Shown: positions 18,110 through 25,108 of the stretch, one piece after another
How the letters are laid out: each line of letters starts with the position of its first letter
How positions within the stretch are numbered: the stretch's first letter is position 1
Origin: CAWDMW01 sp963803575
GTDB taxonomy: Bacteria; Pseudomonadota; Alphaproteobacteria; Rickettsiales; UBA998
NCBI GenBank assembly: GCA_963803575.1
Contig: CAWDMW010000002.1
Coordinates: 310,001-374,000, forward strand
Length of the DNA stretch: 64,000 nucleotides
Direction: 5' to 3'
The notes under the pieces: model-generated
What the model was told of the DNA's origin: nothing
The model's database searches: none
The model's input: the letters and a program-made list of their open reading frames with translations, nothing else
Translations under genes and position numbers: made by a program

Positions 18110-18789
18110 GAATCTGTCTCGCTAGCGGCAGATGGTTGCTGAGCAGGCACGGCGTCTGGTTTCGTGACATGTTGCAGATACGTAGAGAGCAACGTATTAG
18201 CGCGCTCACGCATGGAGGGTAGTGTGTTGGTATCTCTGGCAATTTCCTGATACAGGCTGACAGCTTCGGCAAGCTCCTGCTTTTCAATATGTGCAATGGC
18301 GCGGCGTTCTTTATTGACTAACGCGTAAGCTGACCCTGCGTAAGCTTCCGTATCGCTTACAGGCGCGTAAAGCGTTAACCAGTCAGTATAAGGGAATATG
18401 GTATCATCACCGCGATACTGCTCATGCAAAGACTTTGCCATGCTCGCCGCTTCTTCCGGCTTTCCGGCAATATCTTTCAGTTTTACTAACCACATATTGG
18501 CCAGTATAGCAATGCTGGCATCATCTGTCTGGGCAATCGTTTCAAATGCCTCACGTGCGCGGTATGAGTCACCTGCCTGTACTAAATCAATCGCCTGATA
18601 TAAAAGCAGGGTAGCGTCTTCACGCTGCTTTGTCAGGTTTTCCTGCCAAACAACATAACCTACGGTGGCAATCACGATGATGGCGGTGAAGGTCACAATG
18701 TAGCGTCCAAAGTTTCTGAAAAACTGCTTAATATATTCCTGCCGAGTGGAGGCGTCCACTTCACGGAGAAAGCCCAGATCATCCTGCAT
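18106..18789 (-). CDS. YfgM-like membrane-anchored TPR protein
   Basis: 227 residues: a short cytosolic N-terminus, one membrane helix (YIVTFTAIIVIATVGYVVW, about residues 33-51) and a periplasmic helical region with TPR-like repeats (DLVQAGDSYRAREAFETIAQ). This is the layout of YfgM/DUF2133 proteins, which associate with the SecYEG translocon and periplasmic chaperones in E. coli. Stop overlaps the bamB start, as in the conserved yfgM-bamB arrangement. Confidence 0.82.
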   Translation of the reverse strand: MQDDLGFLREVDASTRQEYIKQFFRNFGRYIVTFTAIIVIATVGYVVWQENLTKQREDATLLLYQAIDLVQAGDSYRAREAFETIAQTDDASIAILANMWLVKLKDIAGKPEEAASMAKSLHEQYRGDDTIFPYTDWLTLYAPVSDTEAYAGSAYALVNKERRAIAHIEKQELAEAVSLYQEIARDTNTLPSMRERANTLLSTYLQHVTKPDAVPAQQPSAASETDS

Positions 18790-18825
18790 AGCGATACACT
18801 CTGTGGTTAATGGTTGTCATATGCA

Positions 18826-20373
18826 TCATTCCCATTCAATGGTGCCGGGAGGTTTGCTGGTGATGTCGTAGACCACGCGGTTAATACCAGACACTTCATT
18901 GATAATGCGATTCGATACCGCGCTCAAAAAGGTATGATCGAAATGATAATAGTCAGCCGTCATGCCATCGGTAGACGTGACAGCGCGTAATGCACACACA
19001 TACTCGTAGGTGCGGTTATCGCCCATCACACCAACCGTTTTGACTGGTAACAGCACCGCGAATGCCTGCCAGATAGCATCATATAGCCCAGCACGGCGGA
19101 TTTCTTCAATGTAAATGGCATCAGCTGCTTGCAAAATAGCCACCTTTTCAGCCGATAATGCACCCGGAATGCGAATGGCAAGGCCGGGACCGGGGAAGGG
19201 GTGGCGCATAATCATGGGTTCGGGTAGCCCTAACTCTAACCCTAATATCCGCACCTCATCTTTAAACAACTCTCTGAGTGGCTCAATCAGCGTGAGTTTC
19301 ATGCGCTCCGGCAACCCACCAACATTGTGGTGCGATTTAATGGTGACGCTAGGCCCCCCGTGGAACGAGACGGATTCAATCACATCAGGATATAAGGTGC
19401 CTTGCGCCAGAAAATCCGCGTCACCCACTTTTTGCGCTTCCGCTTCAAACAGCTCGATAAAGCTATTACCAATGATTTTGCGCTTTTGTTCGGGGTCGTC
19501 AATGCCGCTCAAACGGTCATAATAGAGATCACGTGCATCTATTTTAATGAAATGTGCGCCAATGGTTTCAGTGAACATGGTTTCCACGTCACGTGCTTCA
19601 TTCTGGCGGAGCAATCCGGTATCTACAAAAATGCAGGTAAGCTGCTCGCCTATGGCTTCATGCAGTAGGGCTGCCACCACTGATGAATCAACACCTCCAC
19701 TGACCGCAGCAATAACGTGGCCGCCGCCTACTTGCGCACGGATAGCTTGCAAGGCGGTGTCTTTGAATGAGGCCATGCTCCAGCCGCCCTCGCACCCACA
19801 AATATCAAGTGCAAAATTCTTTAGTAAAGCCGCACCATCGGGGGTATGCATTACTTCAGGGTGGAACTGTACGCCATAATATTGTCTGGACTCATCAGCA
19901 ATCGCGGCAAAGGGCGCGGATGGGGTATGTGCCACCACGTCAAAGCTTTCAGGGATGCTTTCTACGCGATCACCATGACTCATCCAGACCTGATGCGATT
20001 CTCCCTGCGTCCAAACATGTTTAAAAAGTGGAACAGCCCTATCAACTGTAATGAATGCGCGGCCAAATTCACGATGATCCGCTTTGACAACGGCTCCACC
20101 CAAATGTTGGCAAAGTGCCTGCATCCCGTAGCAGATGCCCAGTACCGGTACGTTTGCATCCAGTGCGGCTTGTGGCAATTGCGGCGCAAATCCTTCATGC
20201 ACAGATGCAGGCCCGCCAGAGAGGATGATACCCTTAGGGTGGAGTCGCGCAATGGCGTCATCCGCTTGCTGGAATGGCACCACTTCACTATAGACACCTG
20301 CTTCGCGCACACGTCGTGCAATAAGCTGGGTGACCTGGGAGCCAAAATCAATAATCAGGATAGTCTGTTGCAT
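18826..20373 (-). CDS. guaA: GMP synthase (glutamine-hydrolysing)
   Basis: From the ATG at 20373 (MQQTILIIDFGSQVTQLIAR) the protein is 515 residues, the family norm. A TTG at 20409 would add 12 unsupported residues. The class I glutaminase domain has LSGGPAS, the nucleophile GICYGMQ and QFHPEV. The ATP pyrophosphatase P-loop is VSGGVDSSV near residue 225. The C-terminal dimerisation domain ends GTIEWE, as in GuaA generally. It converts XMP to GMP with glutamine and ATP. First gene of the guaA-yfgM-bamB-der unit. Confidence 0.96.
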   Translation of the reverse strand: MQQTILIIDFGSQVTQLIARRVREAGVYSEVVPFQQADDAIARLHPKGIILSGGPASVHEGFAPQLPQAALDANVPVLGICYGMQALCQHLGGAVVKADHREFGRAFITVDRAVPLFKHVWTQGESHQVWMSHGDRVESIPESFDVVAHTPSAPFAAIADESRQYYGVQFHPEVMHTPDGAALLKNFALDICGCEGGWSMASFKDTALQAIRAQVGGGHVIAAVSGGVDSSVVAALLHEAIGEQLTCIFVDTGLLRQNEARDVETMFTETIGAHFIKIDARDLYYDRLSGIDDPEQKRKIIGNSFIELFEAEAQKVGDADFLAQGTLYPDVIESVSFHGGPSVTIKSHHNVGGLPERMKLTLIEPLRELFKDEVRILGLELGLPEPMIMRHPFPGPGLAIRIPGALSAEKVAILQAADAIYIEEIRRAGLYDAIWQAFAVLLPVKTVGVMGDNRTYEYVCALRAVTSTDGMTADYYHFDHTFLSAVSNRIINEVSGINRVVYDITSKPPGTIEWE

Positions 20374-20543
20374 GGACTCGCTTGTAGCAAAGTTCGCAGG
20401 CTTCGACAAGTGGGAAAGGAGGTGACATTAATACGTTAACTTTTGCTTGCACAAGGGTGCATCTTTATGCTGCAGTGAGGGTGTTCTTTTTTTGTGTTAT
20501 TTGATTTTTCATTTAATCGAAAATATTTAGCTGGATTAATAAA

Positions 20544-20861
20544 ATGTCCTCAGGAATTGAATTTTGCTACAAAGTTTACTCTGATCAAACTGAAATCGGC
20601 TTTATCGGACTCGCTTGGGCAAGCTACAGCGCAAAGTCGCTTAGGTTTGTCGATTAGAGAGACGAAAGTCGTCGCTCCCCGTGGGAATCCCTTAAAGAAA
20701 TTCCAGACCTTAACCTGGAACTTTGGGACGAGCACTCCTCGCCCCACAAAACCGGGATCAAGTTGACGGATGAACAAATTCAGGAGGTAATCAATTTTAC
20801 CTCTGAACAAGAATTTGACGAGCGTCATAACCGTTACCGCAAGGAAGCTGGTCTATACTAG
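20544..20861 (+). pseudogene. Nonsense-disrupted first copy of a tandem small-gene pair
   Basis: An ATG at 20544 opens a 105-residue reading frame interrupted once, at codon 38, by TAG (20655-20657). The frame then continues intact to TAG at 20861. The conceptual protein aligns with the intact 21117-21446 product from residue 1 without gaps up to codon 38 (shared IE-aromatic, VYS, IG-aromatic, GL, L-basic-F-x-D), and the TAG falls exactly where that protein has Trp38. A single G-to-A change of TGG explains it. No restart codon follows. The leader sequence and a terminator are also shared with the next gene, so this is one half of a tandem duplication. Function unknown. Confidence 0.8.
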
Positions 20862-20877
20862 TTTTCTTGCCTCTCAC

Positions 20878-20917
20878 AGCCCCTTAATATCCATATAGGA
20901 TAGAGGGGCTTCTTTTT
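20878..20917 (+). terminator. Rho-independent terminator after the disrupted gene
   Basis: AGCCCCT (20878-20884) pairs with AGGGGCT (20904-20910), with an inner TATCC/GGATA stem, followed by a T-rich tract. Confidence 0.82.
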
Positions 20918-21116
20918 GCGCCCCATATCACCTACAGCATTACCGTTTGCGCATTCGTATAGTTGTAGAGATGATGGTTTTGATGCAGTGTTGTCATATA
21001 CCTTATTAACTTTTCTGTTGAATAAGGACGCATACTGGTGCTAGACTTGAGAAGTTGTTTTTTTGTGTTGAATAAGCCATTATTTGACCGAAGATATTTA
21101 GTTTGGTAACTTAACC

Positions 21117-21446
21117 ATGACCGATAGAATTGAGTATCTGTTTACGGTTTATTCTAGGGGTAGCCGAATAGGTTATCTGGGGCTGGAGTCGAGAACAGAG
21201 CATGTTAAGATACTGCATTTCTCTGACTGGAGATCACTGAAAATGTATTCGTCTTGGCCAACCTTGCGTCAAGTTTCAGAGCTTCAGATAGAGCTTTATT
21301 CCAAGCCTTCCTTGGAAACTAAGGCTCAAATTCACAGGCTTTTAACAGCAAGAGAAGTTCAGCAGGTGGTAAATTGCCAGTCTGCTGAACAGTTGGAATT
21401 ACTTTTCAATAGGTTCCACTTAGAGTCATGCCTAGATATTGATTGA
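21117..21446 (+). CDS. Small hypothetical protein, intact paralogue of the disrupted upstream gene
   Basis: 109 residues (MTDRIEYLFTVYSRGSRIGY), soluble, no signal peptide. I do not recognise the family. It is the intact partner of the pseudogene at 20544-20861: both proteins share spaced residues along their whole length, including the C-terminal LT-x2-x-(V/I)Q-x-V-(V/I)N block. Both genes are preceded by a T6GTGTT stretch and an AT-rich leader ending near ATATTTAG. Strong terminator follows. Confidence 0.65.
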   Translation: MTDRIEYLFTVYSRGSRIGYLGLESRTEHVKILHFSDWRSLKMYSSWPTLRQVSELQIELYSKPSLETKAQIHRLLTAREVQQVVNCQSAEQLELLFNRFHLESCLDID

Positions 21447-21462
21447 GGCTTAACCTACTATT

Positions 21463-21502
21463 AAGACCCTCTCATCCGCTTAGGATGAAGGGTCTTCTTT
21501 TT
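21463..21502 (+). terminator. Rho-independent terminator
   Basis: AAGACCCT (21463-21470) pairs with AGGGTCTT (21489-21496), with inner CATCC/GGATG, then a T-rich run. Same overall design as the terminator after the paralogue. Confidence 0.85.
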
Positions 21503-21592
21503 ATCTCACAACCCTTAAATAATCACGGTTTGGGTCGGTAAATGTCATAGAAATGTCACGCACCTGCATGTACTTCATGCTACACTGATATA

Positions 21593-23002
21593 GTGAAACA
21601 TGATGTATCATCTACCACTTATGCGCCCTATACAGCGTCTGTGAACTCGCCGGAAACACCGCGCGACACCCGTGTGTCTGATGCATCTTACAGCCGCAGC
21701 GATGCCCCTTACCAAAGCCGTGAACTGGCAGACCCGATTGATCGCCTGACTGGGCATAACCCTGACACGAATGAAAGTGCGCGTATCTTTACGGATCCTT
21801 TTGAGGATTACGATATTGAAGGGGATGACGGCCAGCCGCTTTACAAAACCATGCTTGGCCGCGCTGAAACCAAATTTGTTACGCGCGCCATCTTTGCAGC
21901 CGCCACTTATACTGCAGCGTCTTATATGCTGAAAGAGTGGAAAATTGGCGTGCATGGCGACGATCAAACCTTTCTTGGCAAACCTTTGCAAATGCTGGCT
22001 GATGCGTTTGATAAGCCTGTAGAAATTATGCATGACATCATTGAACGCATAGGGGGGGATACCGAAGCGTTCGATCACTTCATGACGTTCAACAAATATA
22101 AAGCCAACCCCTACATGGTGGAACAAGCCATTGATGCGGTGAAGTCTGGTGCTGACACGGTGATTGAGAATCATCAGGTGTTTGGTATGACGTTTGGGCA
22201 GGAACTGGTGGATCGTACCTTTTCTTTTGCCGCAGGAAGTGTGGGTGCGTCACTGGGTCGCGAAGTGGTGAATGCACTTGATCCGCACGTAGAGAAAAGC
22301 TGGATAACGGATGGCAAGATAGACGGGCGCGAGCTGATCAATGCTATTACCAAAAAAACATGGCAGATTTTCAGCCGTAACCAGATGGAAGACTGGTTTG
22401 CTGGCATTCCCTATGTATTCAGCTTGCGCGCAGGGCGCGGCTTAATGGATGGCGGGCTGCCCGGCACCGATGCAGCGGCAAACGCCGCCATGTGGGACTT
22501 TCACAATGGTGCAAATGGGAATAGTCACACCGTCACGCCAGAGGGCATGATAGGCCATTCATTTGAAGGTACTGGCATAGCGGATTTTCAGTCACGCTTC
22601 ATGAGCTATAATTTTTATACGCTACTCTTTCGAGATTTGTATAACGCCATTGCTCATGCCATGCAGGAATGTAAAGAGAACGGGTTATCACTGCCCAGTA
22701 TGTCCCGCGATAATCATGCAGATGAATCCGAGAGAAGTTTGCTGGGCGAGATTGGGAAATACCCATTTAAAACCTTGATTAAATCGCAAATATATATGCT
22801 TCCAGCGGTTGGGGTGTTCTGGCCACAATTTATTGGTCTTGCTCGTGACAAAGGTATGCTAGTAGATCAGGAAACAGGGAATTTAGTGACAACCCAGCCA
22901 ACGCTGGAATTCGACCCATCAGATAAGTTTCATCGTCACCGTCCGTTTGCTGAAATGGTGGATGGCGAGATTATGACGTCACCCCATAGCGATATTCCGT
23001 GA
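21593..23002 (+). CDS. Large hypothetical protein, first gene of an unknown two-gene operon
   Basis: 469 residues from a GTG start; no family recognised. The first ~65 residues are Ser/Thr/Asp/Pro-rich and look disordered. A moderately hydrophobic helix follows (FVTRAIFAAATYTAASYML, about 94-112), then a helical body with FGMTFGQELVDRTFSFAAGSVGASLGREVV and another hydrophobic stretch IYMLPAVGVFWPQFIGLA near the C-terminus. This could be a weakly membrane-associated or secreted protein without a classical signal. The stop overlaps the next gene start as GTGA, so the two are translationally coupled. Confidence 0.65.
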   Translation: MKHDVSSTTYAPYTASVNSPETPRDTRVSDASYSRSDAPYQSRELADPIDRLTGHNPDTNESARIFTDPFEDYDIEGDDGQPLYKTMLGRAETKFVTRAIFAAATYTAASYMLKEWKIGVHGDDQTFLGKPLQMLADAFDKPVEIMHDIIERIGGDTEAFDHFMTFNKYKANPYMVEQAIDAVKSGADTVIENHQVFGMTFGQELVDRTFSFAAGSVGASLGREVVNALDPHVEKSWITDGKIDGRELINAITKKTWQIFSRNQMEDWFAGIPYVFSLRAGRGLMDGGLPGTDAAANAAMWDFHNGANGNSHTVTPEGMIGHSFEGTGIADFQSRFMSYNFYTLLFRDLYNAIAHAMQECKENGLSLPSMSRDNHADESERSLLGEIGKYPFKTLIKSQIYMLPAVGVFWPQFIGLARDKGMLVDQETGNLVTTQPTLEFDPSDKFHRHRPFAEMVDGEIMTSPHSDIP

Positions 23003-23757
23003 AAATGGGGAATCTGGAGTCAGTTGCAGGAAAGCCAGTGTATCGCGGGGGTGCAGAGACTGCGTTTACTATCGGTAACACGGACAAGCCGTTGCACGGA
23101 GCAGAGACAGACCCCGCCAGCCGGTTTCTGGATGCTAGCGGAAAACTAGGATCTGATTACGCGAAATGGACCCATAACCATATCACGAAACCAACGCTGG
23201 ACGCAGTCGGGGATGCTCTGCCAGGTAAAACAGGTGCCAATTTCCTTCAGTGGGGTCAGGAAAATGGGGAGTTCCTCAGCAATACCTTTACCAAGTATCA
23301 ATATGCATACCTGCCCTATATGTTTGTCAAAAATGAGACAGCGGGCGTTATTGATACACAAACAACGGATGCGGCCATTTACCAGATGCTTGATGGCATC
23401 ACGGAAATAAACCCTGCTAAGGTAATGCAAGGTGCGAATAATATTGTTAAGGTTGCCACGTTGCAACCAGTAAGTGAGGAGTTGCAAGCACATATTGGCG
23501 AGCATCGTGGGCTGGTCAATTCCCGTCATGAAACGTCATGTCGCAATACACAAAAGCAAGAAGATTTGAAAGTAGCGCGCCATAAAGCACCTCCATCCAG
23601 TACGGTTTCTGATGCAGCGCATGAAGGGCAAACCGTAGCTGCGAATAATATTACCACCTTTAAGCGTCCTGTCATGTCAGATGGATGGAAAGACTATCAG
23701 CACCAACGTGAGAGTCAGGCAGAGGCCGAACCTGCCCTGACCTATAGCCGAAATTAG
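22999..23757 (+). CDS. Hypothetical protein, second gene of the unknown operon
   Basis: 252 residues starting at a GTG that overlaps the stop of the preceding gene (GTGA, 22999-23002). No family recognised. The N-terminal half includes SRFLDASGKLGSDYAKW and NFLQWGQENGEFLSNTFTKYQYAYLPYMF. The C-terminal third is polar, rich in Gln, Glu and Lys, and probably disordered. Some vocabulary (aromatic-rich YLPYMF near a predicted helix) recalls the first protein, but I see no clear homology between the two. No signal peptide. Confidence 0.6.
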   Translation: MKMGNLESVAGKPVYRGGAETAFTIGNTDKPLHGAETDPASRFLDASGKLGSDYAKWTHNHITKPTLDAVGDALPGKTGANFLQWGQENGEFLSNTFTKYQYAYLPYMFVKNETAGVIDTQTTDAAIYQMLDGITEINPAKVMQGANNIVKVATLQPVSEELQAHIGEHRGLVNSRHETSCRNTQKQEDLKVARHKAPPSSTVSDAAHEGQTVAANNITTFKRPVMSDGWKDYQHQRESQAEAEPALTYSRN

Positions 23758-23782
23758 GATGTGTTGACGCTGACGTTAGAGC

Positions 23783-23810
23783 AAAAAAAGAGATAGCCGG
23801 AGCTATCTCT
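23783..23810 (-). terminator. Rho-independent terminator with stop codon in its stem
   Basis: On minus: AGAGATAGC pairs with GCTATCTCT (9 base pairs, four-base loop), followed by seven T. The TAG stop of the 23803 gene lies in the 5' arm. Confidence 0.85.
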
Positions 23811-24123
23811 GTAAGTCTTTAGCAGCTTGTACGTGCTGCTTTAATAGTGACACCAATAGTGCCTTGGGGCACTCTGGGTCTATCTTCTGATTTTCGCAAA
23901 ACTCAGAAAACGAAATAGACTGATCGTTATCCATCAAAGCTTTATTGAAAGCTTTAATAGGAAAGATGATAGTGTCTTTCCACACTTCCAGCTTTACGTT
24001 CTCCGTGTTTTCACGAAGCAGTTTATCTTGAATTAAAGTAACTAACGCCGCATTGGCTCTTGCAAGCCAGAATTTAGCATCGTAATGTTGGTCGCCAAAA
24101 TCACTTTCGTTGAAAAAGATCAT
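23803..24123 (-). CDS. Small hypothetical protein
   Basis: From the ATG at 24123 (MIFFNESDFGDQHYDAKFW) the product is 106 residues; an ATG at 24186 would add 21 basic residues. No family recognised. It is soluble and helical, with two well-spaced acidic/aromatic segments (SISFSEFCENQKI). Its stop codon is built into its own terminator hairpin, which supports it being a real transcription unit. It converges on the 22999 gene. Confidence 0.55.
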   Translation of the reverse strand: MIFFNESDFGDQHYDAKFWLARANAALVTLIQDKLLRENTENVKLEVWKDTIIFPIKAFNKALMDNDQSISFSEFCENQKIDPECPKALLVSLLKQHVQAAKDLQR

Positions 24124-24364
24124 AACTATGTTACGTTTACGTAAAAATAAAGATTGATATAACGCTAACATATATACTCGTGACATGCAACTGTGAACGA
24201 CAGACTGAAAGAACCCTTTATGTCACGCAGTTGTCACAATGCTGCACCTAATAGAGGCTTATAACCCTTAGGTTCATGTAACATATGAATTATACTAGCT
24301 TTACACAACCTATTGTGGTATCGGTAGATTACACCATTATCCTTAATACAGGATGTTGTTTATC

Positions 24365-24379
24365 CCGACGTTAGGTCGG
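24365..24379 (+). promoter_or_regulatory. 5' leader hairpin before small lipoprotein A
   Basis: CCGAC, five-base loop, GTCGG, ending six bases before the first ATG (24386) where a ribosome binding site would be expected; no AGGAGG-like element is seen. The next lipoprotein gene has a matching hairpin. Confidence 0.55.
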
Positions 24380-24385
24380 TTATCA

Positions 24386-24661
24386 ATGATGAAATATGCA
24401 CGTCTTTCGTTCGTTGCTACAGTTTTTTCTATTGTCATTGTGCAGTGTCTGCTGGTGGCATGTGAAGGCATCAGTACGCAAGAAGCTAAAATTACGCTGG
24501 AAAGTTTGGGAGTTGTTATTCCTGAACAAACCTGCCCTAAGGCACTTCAGCAGGCAGCCCTGCTATACGAAACAAACCACGAGCAGCTTCAGGAAAAATC
24601 CACTGAGGTGGTAAGAAAAACCATGCAGTACCGAGTTGATGACTTCTCAACCGGGTGTTAA
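24386..24661 (+). CDS. Small predicted lipoprotein A
   Basis: 91 residues from the ATG at 24386 (MMKYARLSFVATVFSIVIVQ). A basic start, a hydrophobic core and a lipobox-like LLVAC predict a lipoprotein signal, with ~65 mature residues. The mature part has one internal Cys and a C-terminal Cys. The following small gene (24836) encodes a protein with the same plan (Cys, Ala, LY-x-E, K-S, terminal Cys), so they may be distant paralogues. Function unknown. Followed by a strong terminator. Confidence 0.65.
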   Translation: MMKYARLSFVATVFSIVIVQCLLVACEGISTQEAKITLESLGVVIPEQTCPKALQQAALLYETNHEQLQEKSTEVVRKTMQYRVDDFSTGC

Positions 24662-24662
24662 T

Positions 24663-24698
24663 CCCCGCTCCTCCGCCCTTTGCGGGGGATTTTTTTTA
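24663..24698 (+). terminator. Rho-independent terminator
   Basis: CCCCGC (24663-24668) pairs with GCGGGG (24682-24687), followed by a run of eight T. It begins directly after the lipoprotein A stop. Confidence 0.88.
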
Positions 24699-24780
24699 GG
24701 ACGATGATGTTTAACGTTATGCACGTGCAATAATCTTCTGGCATGTTAGTTAGACATATGTTAAAATAGTGCTGAAAATC

Positions 24781-24800
24781 ATTCTTAATCAATTAAGAAT
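24781..24800. repeat. Inverted repeat upstream of small lipoprotein B
   Basis: ATTCTTAAT and ATTAAGAAT are perfect 9-base inverted arms around two central bases, about 35 bases before the lipoprotein B start. It could be an operator or part of a structured leader; no protein is identified. Confidence 0.5.
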
Positions 24801-24809
24801 TGAATACTC

Positions 24810-24826
24810 CCGACACACGATGTCGG
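24810..24826 (+). promoter_or_regulatory. 5' leader hairpin before small lipoprotein B
   Basis: CCGACA, five-base loop, TGTCGG, then TTA and the ATG nine bases on. Same stem sequence and position as the hairpin before lipoprotein A; again no clear ribosome binding site. Confidence 0.55.
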
Positions 24827-24835
24827 TTAAAACCA

Positions 24836-25108
24836 ATGAAAGCCTTAAAGATTGCATTGATTACTAGTTTGGTTGTTGCTATGGCTGGTTGTGGTACGCG
24901 ATCTGGCTACCAACCCAACCGTACTGGCCGTGAAGTTTTGCAGGAGTACGGGTTGACGAATTTTGATGGAGCTTGCGATCTTGCTATAGGGGACACCGTC
25001 CTCTATGCCGAATTCGAAGGGTCTTTGCTTGATAAGAGCAAGGATCCCGACTGGTTTCAAAAACACCTTGAAGAAAGATTAGTAAAAAACATCAAACGAA
25101 GATGCTAA
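24836..25108 (+). CDS. Small predicted lipoprotein B
   Basis: 90 residues from the ATG at 24836 (MKALKIALITSLVVAMAGC), with a clean lipobox (MAGC) at residues 16-19. The mature part is short and charged, with an internal Cys and a C-terminal Cys. A GTG-like or longer start further upstream would place the leader hairpin inside the gene, so I reject it. No family recognised. Its stop overlaps the end of the convergent deaminase-like gene by four bases. Confidence 0.7.
   Translation: MKALKIALITSLVVAMAGCGTRSGYQPNRTGREVLQEYGLTNFDGACDLAIGDTVLYAEFEGSLLDKSKDPDWFQKHLEERLVKNIKRRC

Noticed and set aside
20413..20425. AAAGGAGGTGA as a plus-strand ribosome binding site
   Set aside because: No start codon opens a frame behind it; a GTG frame stops after five codons.
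20655..20657. TAG as a recoded sense codon
   Set aside because: TAG ends several good genes here (for example thiG), so recoding is unlikely; nonsense mutation is simpler.
20550..20828. Open frame on minus opposite the disrupted small gene
   Set aside because: The plus-strand frame aligns with an intact neighbour and has a matching terminator; the minus frame is a shadow.
24781..24800. Inverted repeat as a terminator of lipoprotein A
   Set aside because: It lies 120 bases beyond a good terminator and has no T run.
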